Shown here piece after piece: positions 1 through 5,741 of a DNA stretch of 8,638 bases. A model generated the notes under the pieces. It was not told where the DNA came from, did no database searches, and was given only the letters and a program-made list of their open reading frames with translations. The stretch comes from Clostridia bacterium (GTDB lineage: Bacteria > Bacillota > Clostridia > Christensenellales > Aristaeellaceae), in the NCBI GenBank assembly GCA_017469605.1, contig JAFUGB010000262.1:1-8638 (forward strand), written 5' to 3'. Made by a program: the position numbers and the translations under genes. Positions within the stretch are counted from its first letter, which is position 1. Every line of letters begins with the position of its first letter.

Positions 1-94
1 AAATATAATATAATATAATATTTTGTTCCAATCACATGATATAATTTAATCAAATCTAACCGGGAGAACAGAGGCCTAATTATTTTTATCATTA
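1..94. other. AT-rich non-coding edge, no gene recognised
   Basis: This stretch is far richer in A and T than the rest of the window. It starts with an iterated TATAA/ATATA pattern (about 1-22). Read on the minus strand, directly after the small ORF at 95-169, it opens with stacked stop codons (a TGATAATGATAA string, then TAA and TAG). I see no open frame of useful length, no convincing hairpin terminator and no promoter with both boxes. It may be the downstream edge of the transporter operon or an eroded remnant of a following gene. The window boundary prevents a decision. Confidence 0.6.
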
Positions 95-169
95 TCATAA
101 TACAAATCCAATGAAGGCAAAAGCTGCCGCCCAAAGCGCATTCCAGCCTTTTGAAAGCTTGTTGGCCAT
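95..169 (-). CDS. 24-residue membrane peptide or truncated start of a second permease
   Basis: The ATG lies four bases past the permease stop codon. It is preceded by a clean GGAGG (183-179) at 9-nt spacing, inside the last permease codons, so the start looks real and translationally coupled. The peptide begins MANKLSKGW and ends AFIGFVL, that is, a short basic N-terminus followed by one hydrophobic segment, then TGA. Two readings are possible. It may be a genuine small membrane protein tied to the importer. Or it may be the N-terminus of the second (MalG-type) permease, which usually occupies this place and begins with a similar basic-then-hydrophobic stretch, here cut off after 24 codons. 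The stacked stops and AT-rich DNA that follow show no surviving permease sequence. I do not recognise the peptide itself. Confidence 0.45.
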   Translation of the reverse strand: MANKLSKGWNALWAAAFAFIGFVL

Positions 170-173
170 TTTA

Positions 174-1094
174 TTATGCCTCCAAATTTGATTCCGCGTT
201 CTGAAAGCCTTTCAGCTGGAACAGCGTAAACATGAGGATGATCAGAAACAGGAAGAAGGCCATTGCCGAAGCATAACCCATCTTATATACATTGAAACCG
301 TTATAGTAGATGTAATATACCAGGACCTCTGTTCGGAACATGGGGCCGCCCTTGGTCATGACATATACCTGATCGTATACCTGGAAGGAGCTGATGATAT
401 TGGTGATTAGCGTAAAGCTTACAGACGGCGCCAGCAGCGGCAGCGTGATGGAGAAAAACCGTCTCAGATTTCCCGCACCGTCGATTTCCGCCGCTTCAAA
501 CAGGCTTTCGGGAATGGCGCTCATCCCGGCTAACAGGATCACGGTGTTAAAGCCGATCCAGCGCCACAGGCTGGTAAAGATCACAGCGCCCATGGCCGTG
601 CGCTCATTGCGGAGAAAGTCAGGCACGGAAATGCCGATTTTGCGGAGCCATAAGGAGACCAGGCCGATATCGCCGTCCAGGATATATCGAAAGATGATGG
701 CGACAATGGCCATGGAGGTGACTGCGGGAACAAACAGCAGACTTTTATAAAACCCGGAGCCGGAAAAACGCATATGAAAGGCCGCGGCAAACAGCAGGGA
801 GAAGAACATCAGCAGCGGCACGTACCACAGCGTGTATTCCACGGTATTTTTCAGCGCGTTCAGGAAGCGTTCGTCTCCAAACATCTTCACATAGTTTTCC
901 ATTCCCACATAGGAATGAGTGTTGCGCAGGATATTCCAATTTGTAAAGCTCATGATCAGCGAGCGGATGATGGGCCAGATCACGAAAACGGATATGACCA
1001 GCATGGAAGGCAGCACCATCCGGAACCCGGCCAGCGCTATTTTTCGTTCCAGACCCGATCTGCGGCGAAGCGCGCGCGCCTTATATATGGACAT
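174..1094 (-). CDS. sugar ABC transporter permease (MalF/UgpA type)
   Basis: Inner-membrane subunit of a carbohydrate ABC importer (binding-protein-dependent permease family). It would pair with a second permease and an ATPase to carry sugar delivered by the binding protein encoded just upstream. The 306 residues are a normal length. Hydrophobic segments consistent with about six helices are seen near residues 24-48, 86-108, 118-138, 168-190, 222-245 and 274-296. The EAA loop that docks the ATPase is clear at residues 200-224 (EAAEIDGAG, then FSITLPLLAPS). The TKGGP motif (247-251) and the following LVYYIYYNGF segment are typical of the MalF-like partner rather than the MalG-like one. The start is set by AAAGGAG (1107-1101), six bases before the ATG. 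The gene lies 98 bp downstream of the binding-protein gene, with a hairpin in the gap. The substrate cannot be read from the sequence, and no ATPase is nearby; many clostridial sugar importers share a distant MsmX-like ATPase. Confidence 0.93.
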   Translation of the reverse strand: MSIYKARALRRRSGLERKIALAGFRMVLPSMLVISVFVIWPIIRSLIMSFTNWNILRNTHSYVGMENYVKMFGDERFLNALKNTVEYTLWYVPLLMFFSLLFAAAFHMRFSGSGFYKSLLFVPAVTSMAIVAIIFRYILDGDIGLVSLWLRKIGISVPDFLRNERTAMGAVIFTSLWRWIGFNTVILLAGMSAIPESLFEAAEIDGAGNLRRFFSITLPLLAPSVSFTLITNIISSFQVYDQVYVMTKGGPMFRTEVLVYYIYYNGFNVYKMGYASAMAFFLFLIILMFTLFQLKGFQNAESNLEA

Positions 1095-1147
1095 AGAGGA
1101 CTCCTTTCAGCTGCCGACCGCGCAGCCTGACGGGACAATGTACTGAA

Positions 1148-1183
1148 ATCGGGGATCACGGGGCTTTGCCCATGACCCCCGAT
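1148..1183 (-). promoter_or_regulatory. intercistronic hairpin between binding protein and permease genes
   Basis: A nearly perfect inverted repeat starts about 10 nt after the binding-protein stop codon. The arms are 1148-1164 and 1168-1183, with a three-base loop. In the minus-strand RNA the stem has about 16 pairs, including two G-U pairs and one bulged base. Only three U residues follow it, so it is a poor full terminator. Hairpins in this position are known in other sugar-importer operons, where they protect the upstream message from 3' decay or partly terminate, making the binding protein more abundant than the permeases. That role is inferred here from position and structure. Confidence 0.75.
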
Positions 1184-1192
1184 GGATGGCTT

Positions 1193-2437
1193 TTATTCAG
1201 CCAGCAGGGCATCCAGCTGCTGCGCGGCCTTGTCCAGCGCTTCAGCGGGCTGCGCGGTGCCGCGGGTAATGGATTCATACAGGGGAACCAGGATCTCTTC
1301 ATCGATTCGGCCGCTCAGGGGCTGATCGGCCATGAAGATATCCGCATACTGAGCGGATTTGATGAAAACGGCGATATCCGGATTGCCGCTGAGCAGCTCT
1401 TCACTGTCCGCCAAAACCAGACGGGTTGGAATGAAGCCCACGCCCAGGGACCATTTGGTCTGTGCGTCTACATTGTTGAAGTATTCAATGAAGGACCAAG
1501 CCGCGTCTTTTACCTTGGAATCAGCGCTGATGCACAGGATGGTATCGCCGCCCCAGGTTTTGTGGCCACCTTTGCCGCTGGGAACTTCGGCAATGCCAAG
1601 ATCCACGCCGGCGTCGCGGAAGCCGGCGATGGCCCACTGGCCATTGAATTCAATGGCAGCCTTATGCGCAGCAAACAGGTTGTCAGCTTCCTGACCGGTG
1701 AGGCCCACAGGGGAGATGCCCTCGGCAAAGGCGTTGGCGATCATAGTCATGGCCTCCACGCCTTCGGGACTGTTCAATACAGCCTTTCCATCCTGGATGT
1801 ACTCTGCGCCATAGGCCCACATGAATACAGGCATCATGGCAACCGTGGATTTGACACCGATCGCCTGGGCGTATTGGGTGATGTTGCCGTTATCGTCCTT
1901 AATGATCAGCATGCTCCAGGCGTCCTGCAATTCGTCCATGGTCGTGGGCGGATTTTCAGGATCAAGTCCGGCGGCGCGGAACATATCCTTGTTGTAATAC
2001 ATAACCATAGCTGCGCAAGCCATCGGCATGGCATACTGCGTGCCTTCAAACTTGCCGGCGTTATACAAGCCGGGAACCATGTTGTCGGCGTCGATCACGC
2101 TGGAGGCTTCCACATAGCTGTCCAGGGGCTCCAGCTTGCCGGCCATGGCGTATTCGCCGTAACGGGTAACGGACATGGCGATAACGTCAGGGGCATTGCC
2201 GGCGATCATGGCGGGCATCAGCTTCTGGTACAGGGTATCCCAGGGCATGATTTCCATCTTGATGCGCACGTCGTCCTGGGAAACGTTGAAATCGTTCACG
2301 ATTTCTTCCAGCACGGGCTGATCCGGGCCGGTATATCCGTTCCAGAAAACCACTTCAGTCGGTTCGGCCTGCGCCACAACGGCAAAGCTTGCCATTAGGC
2401 ACAGCGTCAGCAGTACGGCAAGAAACTTCTTCATCAT
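1193..2437 (-). CDS. extracellular sugar-binding protein of an ABC importer
   Basis: Family 1 solute-binding protein that captures a sugar outside the membrane and hands it to the permease encoded downstream. From the chosen ATG the product has 414 residues, usual for the family. It has a signal peptide (MMKKF, a hydrophobic core, then VAQA at residues 21-24, predicted cut before EP). Family features follow: EVVFWNGYTG at the mature N-terminus, then PDVIAM, AMPMACAAMVMYYNKDMF and NPPTTMDEL, the 'YNKDMF...AGLD...P.T.DEL' signature, and GQWAIAGF and GFIPTR later. Three in-frame ATGs stand in a row (2440, 2437, 2434). AGGAGG at 2450-2445 gives spacings of 4, 7 and 10 nt, so the middle one is preferred. 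The open frame extends upstream to 2608 but crosses the promoter, so that extension is rejected. There is no lipobox: the only signal-peptide cysteine sits in LTLC. The sugar bound is unknown. Confidence 0.92.
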   Translation of the reverse strand: MMKKFLAVLLTLCLMASFAVVAQAEPTEVVFWNGYTGPDQPVLEEIVNDFNVSQDDVRIKMEIMPWDTLYQKLMPAMIAGNAPDVIAMSVTRYGEYAMAGKLEPLDSYVEASSVIDADNMVPGLYNAGKFEGTQYAMPMACAAMVMYYNKDMFRAAGLDPENPPTTMDELQDAWSMLIIKDDNGNITQYAQAIGVKSTVAMMPVFMWAYGAEYIQDGKAVLNSPEGVEAMTMIANAFAEGISPVGLTGQEADNLFAAHKAAIEFNGQWAIAGFRDAGVDLGIAEVPSGKGGHKTWGGDTILCISADSKVKDAAWSFIEYFNNVDAQTKWSLGVGFIPTRLVLADSEELLSGNPDIAVFIKSAQYADIFMADQPLSGRIDEEILVPLYESITRGTAQPAEALDKAAQQLDALLAE

Positions 2438-2489
2438 CATGCATCCTCCTTTTTTGAATAAAATATCCAGAAATTTTAGAAAGGGCTTT

Positions 2490-2501
2490 GGGTGGCCACC
2501 C
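2490..2501. promoter_or_regulatory. GGGTGGCCACCC perfect palindrome, candidate operator
   Basis: A perfect 12-bp palindrome lies between the binding-protein promoter and its ribosome binding site, about 20-30 bp downstream of the predicted transcription start. It stands out as GC-rich inside an otherwise AT-rich intergenic region. Position and symmetry would suit a roadblock operator for the divergently encoded ArsR-type regulator. As RNA it could only make a four-pair stem, so a DNA site is the better reading. Regulator binding is inference. Confidence 0.4.
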
Positions 2502-2528
2502 GCGTTCATGCGCCTTCTCTTGATTTGA

Positions 2529-2557
2529 ATTATATAATCTGGAAAGTTAATGGTCAA
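2529..2557 (-). promoter_or_regulatory. sigma-A promoter of the sugar-importer operon
   Basis: On the minus strand TTGACC (2557-2552) is followed by a 17-bp spacer and a perfect TATAAT (2534-2529). Transcription would begin near 2521-2522, giving a leader of about 80 nt before the binding-protein start. The -10 box lies inside a 10-bp AT palindrome (2529-2538). A plus-strand TATAAT at 2564-2569 may serve the divergent regulator gene, but I find no good -35 box for it. The two genes share this control region of roughly 220 bp (2438-2661). Confidence 0.75.
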
Positions 2558-2661
2558 TATATCTATAATATTTTGATGATTTCTAAAAAACAGCTTGCAA
2601 ACCTCCATGATTTATGGAATAATTGAAAATGACATACGAAAAAGAGGGGGGGAATATTCAC

Positions 2662-3588
2662 ATGGCAAAAACACTGAGCCTTAACCTGGACGACGAAGAA
2701 CAGATCTGTACGCTGGGCGCTGTGCTCAACAGCCCGGCCAGGATCCAGATCTTAAAGCTTCTGTATTTCAACAGCTATAATGTGGGGGAGATTGCTCAAA
2801 AGCTGCACATCCCAAATTCAAGCGCGGCGCTGTATGTAAGCTCGCTTGAAAAGGCCAATCTGATCACCACAAAGCTGGTTACAGGCACCCGGGGAGCCAT
2901 GAAGGTATGCAGCCGAAAATATGATACGGTGATCCTTCATCTGAATAAAGCCGATGAAAACGCTGAAAAGGTGGCCACAGTAACCATGCCTGTGGGCTGC
3001 TTTACCGATTGCAGCGTGGAGCCAAGCTGCGGCATCATATCAGAAACGGGGTATATCGGCATGGAGGACAGGCCGGAATCCTTTTATCTGCCGGAGCGGG
3101 TGCGGGCCCACCTGATCTGGTCCAAGTGCGGCTATGTGGAATATCGCTTTCCTTTTACCGTGCCCCTTGGCGCGAAGATTACCGGTTTTTCCCTCAGCTT
3201 CGAGGTTTGCTCCGAAACCAATAATTATAATGAAGATTGGCCAAGCGATATTACGGTATGGGTGGACGGCATGGATTGCGGAACCTGGCGCTGCCCCAGC
3301 GATTTTGGCGCGCGCCGGGGACGGCTGAATCCCGCGTGGTGGAGCGGCGGCTGCACCCAATATGGCAAGCTGCTTAGCCTGGAGGTTTCCGGCAGTGGCA
3401 GCACGCTGAACGCCGCTGTCGCCCCATCGCCCAGGATCGACCAGTTCAGCTTTTCTCATGAAAGGCCTGTGGTGATCCGGATCGGCAATAAGCCAGACGC
3501 GGAGTACCAGGGCGGATTCAATATATTCGGCAAAAAAATGGGCGATTTTGAACAGGATATCGTTTTTTCCATCAGCTATAAAGCATAA
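2662..3588 (+). CDS. ArsR-type transcriptional regulator, COG4189-like, with C-terminal beta-rich domain
   Basis: Probable DNA-binding sensor of the divergent sugar-importer operon. Of 308 residues, about 1-95 form an ArsR-like winged helix: LNSPARIQILKLL (22-34), then a helix-turn-helix at about 41-65 (VGEIAQKLHIPNSSAALYV, LEKANLI). From about residue 105 a separate domain begins with PVGCFTDCSVEPSCG (110-124) and runs to the end. Highlights are ESFYLPERV (139-147), YVEYRFP (158-164), DWPSDITVWVDG (192-203), RRGRLNPAWW (218-227) and the closing FGKKMGDFEQDIV. I recall these motifs as conserved in COG4189-type regulators of Clostridia, whose C-terminal domain is thought to bind a ligand, plausibly a sugar. 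The start is the ATG nine bases after a GAGGGGGG purine run. An upstream TTG (2623) and ATG (2629) in frame lack such a site. The gene ends just before a terminator. Repressor versus activator cannot be decided. Confidence 0.85.
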   Translation: MAKTLSLNLDDEEQICTLGAVLNSPARIQILKLLYFNSYNVGEIAQKLHIPNSSAALYVSSLEKANLITTKLVTGTRGAMKVCSRKYDTVILHLNKADENAEKVATVTMPVGCFTDCSVEPSCGIISETGYIGMEDRPESFYLPERVRAHLIWSKCGYVEYRFPFTVPLGAKITGFSLSFEVCSETNNYNEDWPSDITVWVDGMDCGTWRCPSDFGARRGRLNPAWWSGGCTQYGKLLSLEVSGSGSTLNAAVAPSPRIDQFSFSHERPVVIRIGNKPDAEYQGGFNIFGKKMGDFEQDIVFSISYKA

Positions 3589-3589
3589 T

Positions 3590-3655
3590 AAAAAACAAGA
3601 TCCTTCGGTTCTGCCGCTCTCCTGGGAGCGGTATTGCGAAGGATCTTGCCCTTTT
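3590..3655. terminator. bidirectional terminator between regulator and galM
   Basis: A perfect 12-bp stem (3596-3607 with 3637-3648) encloses a small internal loop and a second 6-bp stem (3614-3619 with 3626-3631) with a six-base loop. On the minus strand the hairpin is followed by six T (the A run 3590-3595). On the plus strand it is followed by CC and then TTTT (3652-3655). It sits between the stop codons of two convergent genes, two bases after the regulator stop and about 11 bases from the galM stop, so it should end transcripts from both sides. The minus-strand version is the stronger. Confidence 0.88.
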
Positions 3656-3666
3656 ATACTTTAGCT

Positions 3667-4713
3667 TTATTCCACCCCAAAGCTGTACACTGTCTGCGAA
3701 GCGAATACCTCGCCGGCCTTCAGCACCACGCTGGGGAAGCTGTCATGGTGAATGGCATCGGGATGATGCTGGGTTTCCAGCGCCAGGCCGGCCATGGCGG
3801 TATAATGCCTGCCGTTATGGCCGATGGTGTCAAAGTGCTGCCCGGTGTACAGCTGCACACAGGGCTCGGTGGAGCATACATGCATCACCCGGCCGCTGGC
3901 GGGGGAACGCAGGACAGCGTGCATGCGCATGCCTTCGCCGTCCACGCGGAAGTTAAAGTCATAGCCGTTCTTAACGACCATCAGCGGGTATTCGGCGGCG
4001 CGGGCGATGCCATCACGGATGCGCAGCGGCGCGCGGAAGTCCACAGGCAGGCCGGTCACGTCCAGCTCCTCCCCAGTGGGGATCAGCGCTTCATCGGTAG
4101 CGGTGATCAGGCTGGCGTTGATCTGCAGGGTATGATCCAGGATATTTTCCTCGCCGCTCAGGTTGAAATAGGCGTGATTGGTCAGGTTGCACAGCGTATC
4201 CTCGTCGCTGATCGCGTGATAACTGATGCACATTTCGTTTTTGTCGGTCCAGGCATAGGTAACTTCCACATCCAGCTTACCGGGATAGCCCTCTTCGCCG
4301 TCGGCGCTGACATAATGAAAGACGACCAGATCGGCTTCATCCTTCTCAAAGCATTCTGCCGACCACCAGCGGGTATGGAAGCCCTCGCCGCCGTGCAGGC
4401 TGTTTTCGCCATCGTTTTTGGGCACGTGATACTGGGTGCCGTTCAGAAGAAAGCTGGCACCGCCGATCCGGTTGCCCACCCGGCCGATGGAGGCGCCGAT
4501 GGAGGGACCGCCATGGGCCATATAGGGGGCTACATCGTCAAAGCCGATGTTAACTTCACCCAGCGTGCCGCTGCGGTCAGGCACGTAAATGGAAACCACC
4601 CGCGCGCCAAAATCGCACAGCGAGATGTAAGCGCCGGATTTGTTTTTCAGGGTGTAGAGCGTGGCTACACGGCCGTCCGCTGCTTTGCCAAAGGAAGAAA
4701 GGGAAATGCTCAT
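3667..4713 (-). CDS. galM: aldose 1-epimerase (galactose mutarotase)
   Basis: Cytoplasmic enzyme that interconverts the alpha and beta anomers of galactose, glucose and related aldoses, feeding sugars into kinases and the Leloir pathway. The 348 residues match the family. Motifs appear in order: GRVGNRI (78-83, conserved Arg82), NSLHGG (104-109, His107), NLTNHAYFNL (176-185, His180, the catalytic acid in known enzymes), GYDFNF (250-255, Asp252, substrate binding), CVQLYT (285-290) and LALETQHHPDA (310-320, Glu313, the catalytic base). All residues expected for activity are present, and there is no signal peptide. The start is the ATG after AAGGAGG (4725-4719) at 5-nt spacing. The frame stays open upstream to 4887 but that runs into the divergent gene. 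It converges on the regulator and shares the sugar theme of the importer, suggesting a galactoside or other aldose as cargo, though housekeeping use is equally possible. Confidence 0.95.
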   Translation of the reverse strand: MSISLSSFGKAADGRVATLYTLKNKSGAYISLCDFGARVVSIYVPDRSGTLGEVNIGFDDVAPYMAHGGPSIGASIGRVGNRIGGASFLLNGTQYHVPKNDGENSLHGGEGFHTRWWSAECFEKDEADLVVFHYVSADGEEGYPGKLDVEVTYAWTDKNEMCISYHAISDEDTLCNLTNHAYFNLSGEENILDHTLQINASLITATDEALIPTGEELDVTGLPVDFRAPLRIRDGIARAAEYPLMVVKNGYDFNFRVDGEGMRMHAVLRSPASGRVMHVCSTEPCVQLYTGQHFDTIGHNGRHYTAMAGLALETQHHPDAIHHDSFPSVVLKAGEVFASQTVYSFGVE

Positions 4714-4723
4714 GAGTACCTCC

Positions 4724-4763
4724 TTGTATGCGGAATGTATAGTTTGTATGCAAGCTGTACAGA
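4724..4763. repeat. two tandem imperfect 20-bp repeats in a divergent upstream region
   Basis: TTGTATGC occurs at 4724-4731 and again at 4744-4751, exactly 20 bp apart. The adjoining 20-bp units agree at 14 of 20 positions (TTGTATGC, four variable bases, TGTA, one variable base, AG). They fill most of the 71 bp between the divergent galM and carboxypeptidase starts, and the first copy begins inside the galM ribosome binding site. Two copies spaced by two helical turns would suit a pair of regulator sites on one DNA face. They could also simply hold overlapping -10 elements (TATAGT at 4738-4743 on plus, TATACA at 4741-4736 on minus), for which I find no good -35 boxes. Confidence 0.5.
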
Positions 4764-4784
4764 ATAAACGCAAAGGGGGAATGA

Positions 4785-5741
4785 ATGATGAAAAAACAAT
4801 ACCGGATTTCCATGGCGCTGGCGCTGTGCGGCCTGATGCTGATGCTGTTGGCGGGCCACATTGAACAGCCCCGGAGCGCCGCGGCATCGGCCAGCCTTCT
4901 GATCGCGGGAAACGGCGAAGCTGCGCTGTACGCGGGCATTCAGCCGCCGGCCGGGCAGCCGACGCGTTTCGGCCGGGATGCGCTGTACCAGGGCTTGCTG
5001 CTCTTTGTAAGCCGCGAGCATCCGCTGCCAGCGGATTTGCCGCCCCAGCAAAGCCGGGATGTGCGCAGCCTGGTGGGGCGCTATATCCCGGCGGGAGAGC
5101 ATGTATCGCTGTCGGAAGAAACGATCTATGCGCTTTGCGACCTGGCGCAGGAAAACCCGCTGCCGGAAACCTGGATCGTGGAGGGCATGCGCTCTCCTCT
5201 GGAGCAGCAGGCCATGCAGCGGGAGACGTTCAAATTGTACCAGGCGTCCATGCCGGTGACCGAAGCGCTGGCCTTGGCGGCGGAAAACGTGCCGGACAGC
5301 GGACGGAGCGAGCATCAGCTGGCAACAGCCTTTGATGTGCAGCTCAACGGCCGCCACGCGTGGTCAGCCAGTGATCCCATGGCGCACACCCAGGATGGCA
5401 GGTGGCTGCTGGAGAATGCCTGGCGCTATGGGTTTATCCGCCGTTATCCGCCGGATAAATCGCAGATCACCGGCATTCAGAATGAAACCATGCATTGGCG
5501 GTACGTGGGGAAAAGCCATGCGGAGGCCATGCGCCTGAGCGGGCTTTGCCTGGAGGAATACCTGGAGCTGCTGCATGCGCAGGGAACGCTGTGCCTGGTG
5601 GATGGCGAAGGCCGGGAAACCTGGCTTCTTTGCCGCCCTTGCGGCCCGGAGGGCGCGGACTTTGACGTGCCGGAAGGCTGGCGGGCGGAAGCCAGCGCCG
5701 ATAACCTGGGCTTTGCCGTCTGTGCGCTTACCCGGGATTAA
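4785..5741 (+). CDS. VanY-type D-alanyl-D-alanine carboxypeptidase (M15B), membrane-anchored
   Basis: Zinc D,D-carboxypeptidase of the LAS superfamily that trims the terminal D-alanine from peptidoglycan stem peptides outside the membrane. Of 318 residues, about 8-23 form one uncleaved hydrophobic anchor (ALALCGLMLMLLAG), followed by a linker to about 110. The VanY domain shows GMRSPLEQQ (134-142), SGRSEHQLATAFDV (172-185, zinc ligands His177 and Asp184), a WRYGFIRRYP segment (213-222) with ITGIQNETMHWRYVG (228-242, catalytic Glu234 and zinc ligand His237). The tail has LEEYLELL, VPEGW and SADNLGFAV, resembling the small C-terminal module common in clostridial VanY proteins. Within the His motif an alanine (180) stands where many relatives have glycine. 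The start has GGGGGA at 5-nt spacing; the ATG three bases later is equally possible. No vanR/S or vanX-like neighbour is in view, so a cell-wall housekeeping role is likelier than glycopeptide resistance. Confidence 0.9.
   Translation: MMKKQYRISMALALCGLMLMLLAGHIEQPRSAAASASLLIAGNGEAALYAGIQPPAGQPTRFGRDALYQGLLLFVSREHPLPADLPPQQSRDVRSLVGRYIPAGEHVSLSEETIYALCDLAQENPLPETWIVEGMRSPLEQQAMQRETFKLYQASMPVTEALALAAENVPDSGRSEHQLATAFDVQLNGRHAWSASDPMAHTQDGRWLLENAWRYGFIRRYPPDKSQITGIQNETMHWRYVGKSHAEAMRLSGLCLEEYLELLHAQGTLCLVDGEGRETWLLCRPCGPEGADFDVPEGWRAEASADNLGFAVCALTRD

Noticed and set aside
1166..2398. A 410-codon plus-strand open frame opposite the binding-protein gene
   Set aside because: It mirrors the GC-rich codon pattern of the real gene. 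It has no ribosome binding site or recognisable domain and a His/Gly/Val-rich composition typical of antisense shadows.
2541..2569. A plus-strand promoter for the regulator using TATAAT at 2564-2569
   Set aside because: No acceptable -35 box lies at 16-18 bp, so it is mentioned only as a possible -10 element.
2438..2608. Upstream extension of the binding-protein frame to 2608
   Set aside because: It would place coding sequence across the near-consensus promoter and ahead of the signal peptide. The AGGAGG at 2450-2445 fixes the later start.
3634..4767. A 377-codon plus-strand open frame opposite galM
   Set aside because: It begins inside the terminator, has no family features, and the opposite strand encodes an aldose 1-epimerase with all catalytic residues.
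4714..4887. Upstream extension of the galM frame to 4887
   Set aside because: It would overlap the divergent carboxypeptidase coding region and ignore the AAGGAGG directly before the ATG at 4713.
4785..5741. A vancomycin-resistance cluster
   Set aside because: Only a VanY-type enzyme is present. No ligase, VanX, VanH or two-component genes are in view, and such carboxypeptidases are common housekeeping enzymes in Clostridia.
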